A DNA stretch of 64,000 nt from Sistotremastrum niveocremeum HHB9708 (GCA_001630475.1 KV419434.1:257953-321952), one strand, 5' to 3'; counted from the first letter of the stretch, positions 11,426 to 23,300 are shown. The notes: a model not told the origin generated them from the sequence alone. Translations and numbers: made by a program.

Positions 11426-13179
11426 TTAGCTGACTGATACTGATGACTGCCTCCGTGAAAGCTTACCTATAGGGTATGCCTGCCACAATTTGTTATTCTC
11501 GGTCGTCTCCCATTTCAAATCCACGTGGTGCTGTTGCGCCAACTCTTCAAGTTGTTCGACGTTCGGACGAGTTGGGTCGAAATTCGTAAACCTGATTAGC
11601 TCTCTGAAGTCTGTCTCGGTGATCTGTGAAGAGAGTTGAGGATCATGTCCGCCGTCCGAGTGAAGTGTCGTATCCCAGAAAACCACTTGAAATTTTAGAC
11701 CGGACGTCAGACCAGCAATTATTCAGGGGTACCTTTTTTTCCGGCCATCAATTGAGCTGTAGGCGATTTAAAATGCTCCACGTATGAGGACAGAATGGAA
11801 GCGTCTGGAACACCGTCCCGTTCACATAGCTGATAGTATGTTAGCCGAATGCCTGTGATTCGTTCACAACGGCGTACCTGTTGGAATAATGGAATCTCGT
11901 CGTCATGTATTGCAACTACATCGGCATTCGAGGCCTTGAGTAGGTTCGTGACTCAGTACCTCCGAGAACAGAGGATCTAACGTCACCTCAAAATAATGAT
12001 CTGCCAGATTATCGTACAAAGATTGGTCCTGAGCTAGAATGAGTTTTCAGCCGATTTCGAAGACGAGAGACCGCGGACTGGAATAATGTGAGGAAAAGCT
12101 TCAATGACCGAGTCATCATCTTCCGGCGGAGGTTTTGGAAGGGTGTGCGGGCCGGCCGAGGCCTTCATTGAAGTTCGCTCTTTGAGCCGCCAGCCCTTGA
12201 TGAATACGCCTTGATCTCTATTTGAGAATGCCGGAGGTTCATTCCATGGAATGTATTGATGGGGAGGGCGATTATTGTCTATGAGTTCTGGTCCCCGTCT
12301 ATAGTCCACTCCAGGTTCTTGGGTCCGTTCTAGGGAAATTGAAGCCTGGATTAAACCTGTTACTCCCACTCCAACCCCATACTGCACTTGTTTTGATCTA
12401 AAGGTGGCGCGTTCCCACGACTTTGCTCTACAACATCCGGTGATGGTGACAAGGTCCGAGAGGGATATTCTATCGTGCATTGTCTCTTTAAGAAAGGTTT
12501 TCCAGATGTCGAGATTATCAATGAGATAATCTTTGAGATCGTCATGGAACGGCTGCTTCATATCATAGGACACGTGATCGTCTGTGAACAAAACAGCCCC
12601 TTTTCCGTGGTCTGCTAAGAGCGAGATTTTAGCGCCAGTAAGACCGCTGTAAAATACAAATAAAATCAGAGAGGAGCGTGTAATATAGATAAAAACGGAA
12701 CCCCGAGAATTCCAAGCTGATGCCTGCCTTGAAGTGATTTTTACCAAGAAAGAACCTCGGACCCTTTTGAGAACTCGACAACAGGAGTTTGTTGAAATCA
12801 GAAACTCCATCAGGAACAAATCCTCTGAAATCATTCGGAGGCTGATAACCACCGAGTCTGAAATGTTCTTCCGCTTCGCGACGAAGCATGACGTTGAAAA
12901 GCCGAATGAAACGACCGTCCCTGTTTTAAGCATCAATAAATGTTGAACATGAGATTTTGTATAAAAATGCCTGATATATCCCATATCTCCAGGCGATATG
13001 ACATATGAGTCCGGTTCTGGATTCCACAAAGGAAAACCCATCCCACAATGCAAGAGTTGTTCTGCATAGAGACGGGCAGATGCAGGAGCTAGTCCTATTG
13101 GGAGGGGGTTGGATTCAGTTAATTGTTCCGCCACATTCGAGGAACGGAATCCCCAGCTGGGGAGCCAAGAGGGTGGCAT
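11426..13179 (-). CDS. Conserved agaricomycete hypothetical protein (LYAEQLL...FPLW.PEP family)
   Basis: I recognise the general pattern of an unnamed, highly expanded agaricomycete family: ARLYAEQLLHCGMGFPLWNP, SPGDMGYIR, then RFIRLFNVMLRREAEEHF, FRGFVPDGVSDFNKLL, GPRFFLGKN, KAGISLEFSG, and after another intron LTGAKISLLADHGKGAVLF. A middle region has LVTITGCCRAKSWERATF, and a tail has ADVVAIHDDEIPLFQQ, LCERDGVPDASILSSYVEHF and VVFWDTTLHSDGGHDP. The ATG at 13179 (MPPSWLPSWGF) is the closest in-frame start. Intron 1 (12970-12921) appears to use a GC donor: splicing AG|GC to ACAG|GG restores YIRDGRFIRLFN exactly. Intron 2 restores EFSGGLTGAK. The function of the family is unknown. The C-terminal end is uncertain because a GTAAGC donor follows LWQAYPI and the last exon may lie further left. 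Confidence 0.65.
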
Positions 13180-13231
13180 GGTAATGACCGACCATCGAGG
13201 AGCGTTCACCTCATCTATATCTTGGTGCGAG

Positions 13232-13972
13232 TTAATTATCGAGGGGCGGTGACGGCTGAGAACGTGGTCTTGTCATTGTCGGCCACGCATTCAATTTGGT
13301 ACAAACGCCCTTGAAACGGTAGTCTGTGGCCGTGTTGAGTTGGTTCACTGCTCTAAAATTGTCTGAGCACGTTTGGCTCAAAAGTTTGGAGATAGCAAAA
13401 TATTCATCTCCGCAAAAGAATTCGGAGCCTCTGATGGTATAGACTAGCTCATGGACTCGATTGCATATATCGGCTGGGATAGTCGGTTTTGGTTTTTCGC
13501 GAGTATTAGCAAGAACTGTGTTCGTATTTCTTCTCAAATCGATCACGGAGCTGATGCCTGCGCAGCCACGGGAAATGCCGTGATAGCACTGCCGTGCATG
13601 CACCTCACCCCTCGTGCGTCTACCAGCGTAACAAGATATTGAAGCACGATAGATATATTCGGACCAAATATTGTTATATGACGGAGGGTGCATATACGTT
13701 GGCCTGTAGCTTCGCAGCAATACGACATGACACTGGGATGAATCCGATCGTAACGCCCAAACAGTAGAACACCAGGTAAAGAGGTCAAGGGAACAGTCCA
13801 GCGCTAACACAGCCCCATAACATGCGTTGAGAAGCTTGAGCTCGTCGGACTGAATGACATGAGTGGAATCACTATGAAGTGGAGAAGACAAGATGCCATC
13901 AGGGCCTCGTGTGGTACGCGCGATAGGGTGATAGACAGGTGGACGAGGTATCGAAGAAGCCCAGTATGCCAA
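13232..13972 (-). CDS. Unassigned 246-codon open frame
   Basis: An uninterrupted minus-strand frame starting MAYWASSIPRPPVYHPIART and including SDELKLLNACYGAVLALDCS and CNRVHELVYTIRGSEFFCG. Its length is notable in this intron-dense genome, and it lies between two minus-strand genes in the same orientation. I do not recognise a domain, and the Cys/Arg-rich middle looks less protein-like, so it may contain unrecognised introns, be part of a neighbour, or be chance. Confidence 0.3.
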   Translation of the reverse strand: MAYWASSIPRPPVYHPIARTTRGPDGILSSPLHSDSTHVIQSDELKLLNACYGAVLALDCSLDLFTWCSTVWALRSDSSQCHVVLLRSYRPTYMHPPSYNNIWSEYIYRASISCYAGRRTRGEVHARQCYHGISRGCAGISSVIDLRRNTNTVLANTREKPKPTIPADICNRVHELVYTIRGSEFFCGDEYFAISKLLSQTCSDNFRAVNQLNTATDYRFKGVCTKLNAWPTMTRPRSQPSPPLDN

Positions 13973-14159
13973 GTCTCAATGTCTGGGAGAAGTCATAGTC
14001 AGGAATGGTATCAAAGTTGACGAAGGAGACGAAAGAGACCCAGGTGGACACAAGACTCGCCCATCATCCAACTCCAAGTTCGAAATAACGTTTTGTTCCA
14101 CGTTGAAATCCTAGAGATATAGTATATCGGCGACGTTGGTGACGTAACGCGTGCAGCTG

Positions 14160-15518
14160 TCAATGTTCTGTGTGGGGGACGTCTTTCAACCAATCGGAAA
14201 TCTTGAGTCTCTCAGAATCTCGTTCCTCCTGATACGCAGCCTGAACCTGCGGCAAACGGCTCCAAAACAGCCCTACAGCTGCCATCGCGATGTCCGCTTC
14301 GACCAAGTTCGGATCCGACACGTAAGACGACTCAGAGTCCCATTCCGATTCACTATCGTCATCCCCTTCGCTGATTCTGGGATGCGATGATAAACCAGAT
14401 TCCGTTCTATGACGGATACGATCGAATGCTTTGGTCGGTAATTGGTCTGGGCGAGGGAATCGTTCTTGTGTGGTCAATATATCCATGTGCTTCCCCCATT
14501 TATAAAGTGCGGATGCCCCGTAAACATAATGCAATAGTATATCGGACGGAAATGATGAAGGATTGAGCGTTGAAGTGGAGAAAGTTGCGTCGCGACAGTT
14601 GGGATATGCGGCGGCTGTAGGCGGTGAAGGGTTACCGAGCCAATGTAGAGTGCAACGCGAATGCGGGGGGTTGAATGAGTCGGTGTTCGGATTTGGGTGC
14701 TTGGAGGAGTGGATATCGGTGGTGGTGAGTATTTCGTTTGGGGTCTATGGATGGCGTCAGCTTGGTTTAGGTAATGAATGTCGGATTACATACCTTGATG
14801 ATACCGATGTTTCTTGAACGGAAGGAAGCGTGAATGGGAGAATGGACCAGGAGACCATTTCGGATGTCGTTGATGTCTGTCAACGGCTGCGAGGACGTTG
14901 ATGAGTCGGTACGAGTACTTCGAAGTTCGATAATTTGACGGAACCACTGTTATGTACTTAGTTAGTAAGTTATGAGGATGTGAGGTGAGAGAATTATACA
15001 CGTTCGCCTCGCTTCAATGGAATGATGTGCATGGCGTGACAGCCTTCGTTGGCAGCAAAGCCGCCGAAGACGCAGCACTTGTCGCGTTGAAGGATAGAGC
15101 TACGGAAGGAAGGTGATCGATTAGTCCCATTTGATGATTTAAGTATGTGTCTTGAGTTTCTGACAACCTCGATGTCAACTATGCTTTGCCGAAATCCTGA
15201 TAAAAATTTAGTAAATGGTTTTCTTCGGCCTCGAGCTGGACACGTACCCATACCACCCTCAGGCACATAGTAATATCTGGAATACATCATATCCTCTGCT
15301 TCGAGAGAAACTTCGATGCCATGATGTCCGCCAGGAGCAGTCCTCAAAGTCCCAATTTCACCACGGATGCACCAACCCAAATATCTCAGATATTTATGAG
15401 GCTTCGGAGTAATACTCGCGATCTTGGACAGTGGGATATGGAGGAAGACTTCTTGATTGTCTTGAGAGATGTAGAAGACGAGGTCTATGAATATTTCCTG
15501 AGGCAGGGACGAGTTCAT
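14160..15518 (-). CDS. HNH nuclease domain-containing protein
   Basis: The start at 15518 gives MNSSLPQEIFIDLVFYISQD, followed by SKIASITPKPHKYLRYLGWC, YYYVPEGG, and after an intron SILQRDKCCVFGGFAANEGC and HAMHIIPLKRG. The next exon reads FRQIIELRSTRTDSS and DINDIRNGLLVHSPIHASF, then RCTLHWLGNP, LLHYVYGASALYKWGKH, and the ending SRLPQVQAAYQEERDSERLK. The conserved HNH elements are visible: the Cys pair, the His of AMHIIP, the Asn of DIRNGLL and the His of SPIH. The family is an agaricomycete group with an HNH domain in the middle and an acidic Ser/Asp tail (GDDDSESEWDSE). A nuclease role is inferred from the family; no substrate is known. The start codon is 293 bp from the divergent kinase start. 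Confidence 0.8.
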
Positions 15519-15811
15519 CGAAACGACGAAAAAGAACGAGCCTGGGGAAGAACGCGTTACTGTCACAAGGTCTTGTCACACGATTTGTCATAGCCTCGCC
15601 TTGATGGCATCTTCGGCACGCTGTTGAAGTGGACAGCAAGACAGTGTTCGAACCCTTGCGCCATCCTTAATTTCGAACTGCTCGGAGATCCGAAAATGAT
15701 CAATGAAACACAGCGCGCAGCCCAAAACACGTGTACCTCCATCTTTTCCTACAAAAGCGACTCTGCGATGCCTCGAGGAGTCGTAGCTCTCTTTGCTCTT
15801 GCCTCTAACCC

Positions 15812-17094
15812 ATGTCTTTGGTCGTTCGTTCTTGTCGGGCGATTGATCAGCCTTTGGAATACATCAATTCCGGAATTGATTGGGATACCCTCGATGTGAC
15901 CAATAAGGTCAAATTTCCCGAGGAGTACTCCTGGCCTGTGGGCACAGGAGGAAACGCGGACATCTATCTAGCGGAACTTGACGGAAAGGTTGTCGCCGTG
16001 AAGGTACCACGATACTATGGAATGGATGATGAAGACAAATCTGTATTGATAAAGGTCAGATCAACCTATTCTTTGACAAAAAGTTCGCCGACAAACATCT
16101 TAGAAAATCAAGCGAGAAATTGGTATCTGGGCTCGATTGTGTCATTCTCGAGTCTTGCCTTTTATCGGCTATTGTTCCTTTTTATACGGACCCTCGGAAG
16201 TGTCGACATTTTCTTTGGTCTCGCCATGGATGAGAAATGGCACAATTTCAAACTATGTTCACCGCTATCAAAACGCAGACGTGTCCTCACTGGTCCGTGC
16301 TCATAACAAGTCGAAACATCTAGTTGACTCCCCATATCTAGCTCATTGAAGTTTGTGAAGGCCTGGAATACCTTCATGCGCAAAACATTGTGCACGGCGA
16401 CTTGAAACCGGTATAGACTCTCAGATCGTTCATATTGCATGTAGTGCTGAAATCTCGCGATTCGAAGTCAAATGTTTTCATCTCCGACGATGGGCATGCC
16501 GTATTGGCTGACTTCGGAAATTCGAGATCAGTAGAGGCTTTGATCCCTCTCTTGGATGGGTTAAACAACTTGGACCTGTCTCATGCGTGCGGGACTTCTC
16601 GGTACATGGCACCCGAACTTTTCGAAGCTTCGGCTGCCAGCTCATCGACGGCAGCCGACATTTGGGCCTTGGGATGTGTTCTTCTTGTGAGTGTGACTAA
16701 GAGGCTGATATCTATCATCCCTAAAGTTGACATTTGCGAGCTGATGCACCGCATACGACAGGAGATTGGAGTGCGAGCATTGCCATATGAAAGCTGCAAA
16801 GGAGACGCCCAAGTGATGTCCAGCATAATGAATCGAAAACTCCCATATCAGCAAACGTTGGAAGATTTCTTAGAGCAAAAAATTCGTCTTCTGTTTCGGT
16901 GGTCGTGGCAGTTTGGTCAGACATATTACCACAAACGCGGTATTGGCGCGATTTGTTCCAGGTGTTGGGAGACCTGTCCTCTTTCTCGTCCTCGGATCTC
17001 GACCATCGCACGTTGGCTGATTGATCTGAGAGATGAGAGCTTATCCTTTCACGAAATGAGCTGGAGAAACTGGGAAGACGAGTTGCGTCGGTGA
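15812..17094 (+). CDS. Protein kinase, TKL-like (HGDLKP type)
   Basis: The ATG at 15812 opens MSLVVRSCRAIDQPLEYINS. The glycine loop is VGTGGNADIY and the ATP-anchoring Lys sits in VVAVKVPRYYG. After an intron the frame continues as KREIGIWARLCHSRVLPFIG and MRNGTISNYVHRYQ. Next come LIEVCEGLEYLHAQ, the catalytic loop IVHGDLKPSNVF, ADFGNSRS (DFG) and GTSRYMAPELFEA (APE). The C-lobe has ADIWALGCVLL and ends ICSRCWETCPLSRPRIS, then WRNWEDELRR. The HRD Arg is replaced by Gly (HGD), which is common in agaricomycete TKL kinases, while the catalytic Asp and the VAVK Lys are present, so activity is plausible. About six exons. The kinase core fills nearly the whole protein, with no transmembrane or partner domain visible. 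Signalling role unknown. Confidence 0.8.
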
Positions 17095-17537
17095 GCTTGC
17101 TTGTCTACATTCTACATGACAACATAATTGAATAGATTCTGAAAGATTTCAAAGCATAATTGAAAGAAGAATCAAAGCAATAGTGCAATGGGAGGCGAAT
17201 GCATCGGGTAGATCCCATGGCGTTCCAACTCTACATTCTCTCGATACCGATGAATAGAAGTAATTACGCTGCTAGAACTGCACATATCGACTGTGCTGAC
17301 TGCATCTCTTGAATGATCATGAACATCATGACATGTATGACACCGTGGGGGCAACATTATAAATCACTCCGAACATGCTCATCTCAGCCTCTTTGACATT
17401 TTTCAGACTAGTGTACTTATGTAACGCTTTCTTTGACTCATCACTTGCTTGCATATTGAGCGCCCCGCGCCAGCAGCGATCAGTCGTCGCGAAAAGAGCA
17501 CTGAAGGAGAACAAGATTCTTGAATATATTGATAATC
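17095..17537. other. Intergenic between convergent genes
   Basis: This holds the 3' ends of the kinase (plus) and the coiled-coil protein (minus). No further gene was seen. Confidence 0.5.
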
Positions 17538-18697
17538 CTAATCGTCATCCTCGAATTGCATTTTCTTCGCTACTCGTTTAACACGTGTTGGATTTGCTTT
17601 GGAATTATTTGACGGGAGCGAGACGGGATTCGCCGGGGTAACAGATTCTGGAAAGTCGGATGATGAGTTAATAAAGGTATTGAAGCTCGGAAGGGAGAGT
17701 AGGGGTGAATTATTCGTGGAGGTAAACGTAGGACGGAAGACGGTGGAATATCAATGAGAGGGAATACGAATTTTCAAGGAGAAGCGAGGCGACGACGTAC
17801 TCATGTAATTTTGCTGCTTCGTCGTCGATAACGACTTGACTTCCTTCTCAAGTGCTTTTATTCGTTCCTAAATTTTGATTCTGTCAGTATGAAGAGCATA
17901 GACATAAGAAAGGGGCGTACCTCCGCCCGTTTTCGTTCTTGTTCTTGTTTCGCCTCGAGTTCGGCCAGCGCTAATATGATGTCATCATTGAGATCTGAGA
18001 GATATGAAGGACGGTGAAGACGGACGTGGTATCGAAGATGAAGGTGCGATGGGTTCTTTTATTCGAGGTGCATGTGATGAGGATGTAATGGGTGGCATAG
18101 GATGTGATGGGGCTGATATTCGGTTTTGACGCGATTGTGCTTGAACGCCGACCTATTGCGCATTATATACTTCAGAGTAGGGTGGAGGATAGTATGATAG
18201 GAGACGCACCGAGAAAACGAAATCTGTGCTTAATCTCAATGCCTCATCGGTCGATACGGGCTCCAAGGGAATCTGGACTGGACGTGGACCCACGGGGTCG
18301 ATCACCAACTAGTTTGGTCTTGTCGATGAGTTTCTTATATCAAGGGAGCTGATGTCACGAACCGTAATTGATGATGACTCTAGATCTGAAACTGAAAGCT
18401 CTCCCCCTGAAATGGCTTTCAACGACTCGTTCGCAAATTCCTTCATAGACTTGGACTTCTCTCGAGTTCTAATCAGCCTTTATCTCATCCACTATTATGG
18501 GAGTGACTTACTGTCAATTTACGAACGTCCCCTTCACGTAGAATGCTCTTCCACCATTTGCTGGATGTAAATGAGACTAAAGCGAGCGTGAGACTCCAGG
18601 AATCGTCGTCCGTGGCTGAAGTCAAGACGAAGCGGTCTGTGGATTGATATATGACTTGTATTAGGTCGTCGAGCGGGTAGAGGTCTTCGAGGCTCAT
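17538..18697 (-). CDS. Small coiled-coil protein, possible XRCC4/XLF/PAXX-like NHEJ factor
   Basis: Exon 1 (18697-18512, 62 codons) reads MSLEDLYPLDDLIQVIYQST, then WSLTLALVSFTSSKWWKSIL. Exon 2 (about 18458-18363) gives KSMKEFANESLKAISGGELS. Exon 3, after CTAG, gives VIDPVGPRPVQIPLEPVS and DEALRLSTDFVFS. A Ser/Pro-rich linker (APSHPMPPITSSSHA) is followed by an acidic-basic helix, ILALAELEAKQEQERKRAE and ERIKALEKEVKSLSTTKQQ. The C-terminus is TRVKRVAKKMQFEDDD. A strand-rich head, a short coiled coil and a basic tail ending in an aromatic-acidic motif is the general plan of XRCC4-superfamily end-joining proteins, whose C-termini bind Ku. No single motif proves it, and the linker before the helix is atypical. 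The gene itself is well supported by six frame-consistent exons; the family is a hypothesis. Confidence 0.6.
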
Positions 18698-19249
18698 TTT
18701 CTTTCGATTGTGGTGGGGAGAAGGGAGCGCGTCTGGATAAGCGCCGGTTACGCGTCCCTTTTCTCTTATTCGTCTGGCAACGATATTCTCTGGATCTCAC
18801 TCGAGAGTTTCTGAGATCTGCTGATGGGTTCGACCTGAGGTCGCCGTCGAATTCACATCAAGCACGAGTCGGATGCGGGGCCAGATGGTGAGTGAGTGGT
18901 CACGATTGACAACTGATGATCTGGCGACTATCGAGACGGATCAGCTGGGCTTCTCTTGTCTCTGCGATTATCTGCGATCGACCTCTGATCTGCTACGTTT
19001 TTTGAATCTGGGAAAGCCTTAAGCTCTGTATTCTACGTCTTCGTTCCCTGTCCGATGTCGCGCAACGTTCAAGGAAGGCTCCATCGACCGGGGTGTCTGC
19101 TTCGCTCGCTAAGAAGTGAAAAAGGGTCATGGAACAAGGGTGCGGGAGATGGTGCGTTCTCGATCGATTCTCATACGTCAGAAACTGTCAAGCTGATATA
19201 TACATGCAATGTTACAGGATCTGCTAGCTTCGATTACACGCATCCGATC
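18698..19249. other. Intergenic
   Basis: This holds the 5' region of the coiled-coil gene and the 3' flank of the first zinc-finger gene. I see no supportable coding region. Confidence 0.4.
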
Positions 19250-20110
19250 CTACGCTTGCCCATGTCTACATCGCAGATGACGAGCAAGAGCATCCCGTCG
19301 TCTGAAAAAGCGATAATGACATTGGTCATGAGGGCAATAATACCTGATATCCAACGCCTTCCCAACATGTGCCTCCAAATGCCGTTGCCAGTCCCCGTTT
19401 GACTGTGGTCTACATTCGCAACATTTGACTCCATTTTCGACCCAAGGACATGCCCTGCCCTTGCGTCGGTATAGGAAGTGACGAGGGATACCGATGTTGT
19501 CGAGTTCTTCGACGAGGTCGTCGGGGAGACGGTAGGACCAGTAGAGGCGGTTGTACACGGATGGGGGGTCGAGCATCATCTCCTGGAATGTGTTGCGTTA
19601 AGGTGTGGAGGGCCGGGAACGTGCTGGATACGTACCTCCATGACCATCTCGATGGCATTCGTGTCGTCTTCAGCGGGCAACTGAATGGCATCGTGAACTG
19701 GGTTCAAGGCCTCGAGAGCGGCGGCGTTTGCGTTCCAAGCAGTCGCGTTCGCGGGGATTGCATTCATTGTGGGTGGATCGAGGGTTGAGAGGAGGGAGGC
19801 TTTCGTGAGGACTTTTGCGAGGTTGTGGTGGGAGGAGCGATGGCGGAGTCCGAGATATCTTTGGTATTTATATTCAGCACGCGTATCGAATGTCTATTGT
19901 TCTTTTCGGATGACAAATTGAACGAGGTGGCATACAACAATTCAAGAGAAAATGCCACAACTTGGCGACGGGGTGGCATTGGCTCTGAGAGCGGCAACTT
20001 CGGCAGAGGCGGAGTTTCCGCTTGTAGGTCCTGATTCGGCAGCGCCGAGCCGAAATCCGACGATTTTCTCTCCCCGCAACCAGTCGAAGCAACTGTCAAC
20101 GCTTCAATCG
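19190..20110. repeat. Direct duplication, unit 1 (C2H2 gene plus flanks)
   Basis: This unit matches about 24,840-25,700 in the same orientation. The 3' flank shares a TACA...GTTACAGGATC string (near 19,200 and 24,870), the zinc-finger gene is conserved, and the promoter shares a GCCGAGCCGAA...TCCGAC string (near 20,040 and 25,640). Boundaries are approximate. Confidence 0.65.
19250..19767 (-). CDS. C2H2-type zinc finger protein, paralogue 1
   Basis: Exon 1 (19767-19636, 44 codons) starts MNAIPANATAWNANAAALEA and ends at a GTACGT donor after EMVMEV's Glu. Exon 2 (about 19582-19250) begins EMMLDPPS and carries YRLPDDLVEELDNIGIPRHF. Then come a first finger (CPWVENGVKC ... RHLEAHVG) and a canonical C2H2 finger (CPHDQCHYRF ... 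DALARHLRCRHG), with a stop after GQA. The protein is about 155 residues. The second finger has the C-X4-C...H-X4-H spacing expected of a DNA-binding C2H2 domain; the first is an unusual long-loop variant. By my count about two thirds of the exon-2 residues match paralogue 2 at 24913-25408. It may act as a small transcription factor; targets are unknown. Confidence 0.7.
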
Positions 20111-20399
20111 ACTGTCGCTCGATTCCTGAATACTAAAACGCTAACTGAGATTGATATCGGATGCGTTATCTCTTTATCAGCCTCTTTACGTCGTGATTTT
20201 GGTCAGAAATTTCACTGAGCTCTGTGGTCAAGTCTGTGGTGCCAGACTAATCCGAGAACTGAGAGGAAACGTATCTGGGCAGGCGATGCTTTCAATGTGA
20301 AGATTGCAATGCTACAATCCTCTAACTCACATTGCGTCAATTCTACGCCCCCGAATCGACACTAAATTCTCAATTCGGATCCGCCTCATCAAGGGATGA

Positions 20400-23300
20400 T
20401 CACGATGGAGAACAACTTCAGACGATCGGACGCCCACAACGTTCCGTACCAGTATGTCTACTGTACGAAATACTCCTCAGATATTGAAACAAGTTCTTTC
20501 TCCAGTTTTCAATATGACTTGTCTTTGCCATGCGGCGCCGGAATACTCGAGCGGCCTGAATCGGTCATGCAGGAGACGTTCATTTCTTGCAGAACAGATC
20601 CATGACTATACTCGTTTTCGACGTCATTCACTTGGTTTCATGGACCAGGAGTACTGTCCTGTGAGAAGCGTAGTGAGGAGGATTGAGTGAAAAGTCGGTT
20701 TGAAGGAGCGTTGATTCGAAGAACGTACGTTCGCCTTTTTTCTTTCGACTAATGATTGTTCATACATCGAGGCTTGAGATATATGAACCTATCGCAAATG
20801 ATTGGCTGGAGCTCTTGAATTCGGACCGCCCAACGCTCCACCTCACATGTACCCCACAGCGCTCGATGCCCACCTGCCTGCCGACACTCCTGCCTTCCTT
20901 ACTGTTAACGCTCTCGATCTCTGAGTCGCAAGTCATTCAATTCTCGCTCATCATCAGAGAGATATCATGCCGACATATGCAACGTCAATGCCTATAAAGT
21001 GACTTGGCTTCCTTGACGCCTCTGAGAGACGCCGAGGAATGTGTTTGGAACTCGATCGGGTGGACGTCGCGATCGACCAGTCGTATTGCGGCGCCGTTGT
21101 CATGTTCGATACTCACGTGAAGCGATTCAAATCGTCGTCAGCGTTCACCTGGGACTGTTCATCCGTCTGGCTCTCGGACGATCTGGACTGTCTGTGATCA
21201 CTCCACAATTTAGGAGACGCCGTTCACTCTATTTATCCTTGCTTGCGATCCATAAACTTTCATCTGGGGACCCGTAATTGCTTCTGTCTTTCTGTAAACT
21301 ATTAGCATGTCTAGATCTGGCTGATCACGAAGTATAGATATCTTGGTATTGAAACTTCACCGAGCGTGGATCGGGGGGTCATTTTTCTTGGTTCTGGTGT
21401 CCTCCATTTCCCTGGCACACCACATGGTCAAATTCTTTGTCAAGTAATCGGCTTCAGACGAGTGTAGGGTGAATATCACGAAGCGGTCAGTCTACTCCGG
21501 CAGCGTCATTCCGAAGTCGTTGGAGCACTAGGTACTAGTGCTTCTTCTCTCATGCCGTGCCTCGCGTCTTTGCAACCCTGGCAACGAGGCATTTCCGGGA
21601 GAATTGCATGTGGGGTTCAGCGTTGAGGAGTTGGTCTTGTCCAATAACATCCTAGTGTTTAGCGAAACTCCAACGAGGCCCAACACGACTCCCATTTTAT
21701 CCGCCTTTGCTCTCAGATTTCTCGTACCAACGTGCAATCGTATCGCAAGCTTCAGAATGCACATTCTGACCCGATCCAGTCGACTTTAAGATGTTGAGCT
21801 TCACGAAAACTTAGGGGATTAATGATCATGAAATGGCTGAGAGTCTCGGATTCGAGATGCGGGCGCGTAGATCAGGGACTTGGGGGAATCATCGCTCAGG
21901 CTGGATATGTTGTTAGCAGATCGATATCCTTTCCAATGGAATTTGGGTTTGATTCCATAAGTATCAATTCGCTCTCATCTCCCAGCTAGTACTAGCCTTC
22001 CCTCGTACACGAAATCCGCTCTGATCGACTGCCACACTGAAGAAATTCTCGGGCGTCGATGCCCACAGAAAAAGCTGACTCGGCTCCCAGTGTGAATAAA
22101 AGACCGCCACAGAAAGATGACACAATATAAAGACCATAGAGCCACCACGGCGACATTCCATCTCCGTGCTCAGAAACTTTCCCAGGAAGCTTGATGACTC
22201 TGTATTTGCACATAAATTCCTTCCGACTCCGTTTCTTCCGAGTTCAACAAACAAATGTGAGCGTTCACTAGAAGCCCAAGACGCTCTGCGAATCTTTTCA
22301 TTAGATTGGATGTTCAGGGTCGGGAAGAAGGGGGTGAGTCTTCTCTTGGTTTGCTGTGCTTTATTGAGTCTTCCGTTTCGCCCGGATCGGGTCGGAAGCA
22401 AAGCGTCTGTTTCCTTATTCGAGAGGATCAACGCCCATGCCATAGGACTATAGAGCTTCTTATAACGCGGTCCGTTTTGCCGATATTTCAGCACGTGGAT
22501 GGCTACGATGTGGGGAAAGCTGTGAGGAAGGTTGAAGCGCTCGAACTGGTCAGGATTGGTGTTTGGAGTGCCTGGTTCGCGCTCATGAATTCGAAGGTGA
22601 GTCATAGATGTCTTGCTCAGGAGTACATGCCAGATTCTTAATTGGTTGGATGATCTGGGGATGCTTCTATTTATGACGACACTACCCCAACCGAGTCTTC
22701 CGGTGGTTGACAAAGCGAAAGACTAAATGACCAATGACCGCTGACGGCGCGCATTGGTTGACCGTCGGTCGGCCAGAGTGCTAATTGCTAATAGAAGTCT
22801 GCGCGGCATATCTTTCGGAGCGCTTCGTAATTACTGAAGGAGACACTAGGTTAGTATGTCTCTTGTTGATCTGATATTCAATCTTGTACGGACATCAGAC
22901 TATTGTGGTACCTTACTTGCTCGATAATAGACCGATCGCGCGCAGAACCGAGTCACTGGACGGAAGTATATACTTGTTGATTTTAGTTAGTAATATTACT
23001 CAACTAAGAGTGCCTCGTTGGCTTCGTGATGTCTTCATTTGCGCCGAAGCTGTGACGATGCCTCGAATAGCCTGAATGCTGCGCTCTCAATAGAGATATA
23101 TATTCAGTGATGCTCGCTTTTGTACATGGTATCGTATGGGAGATGAAGACGCACTGATCGCTCGTCAATGTAAGCTGCGGTGTACTCGCATTGATTCGTT
23201 GTTTGAGGGAGGGCTGAATATGGCTGTAGAAATTCATTTCTGTCGCCAGCGCAGTCTTTCGTGCTTTAGATGATGTGTGGTATCCAGGTAGTCGTAGCAC

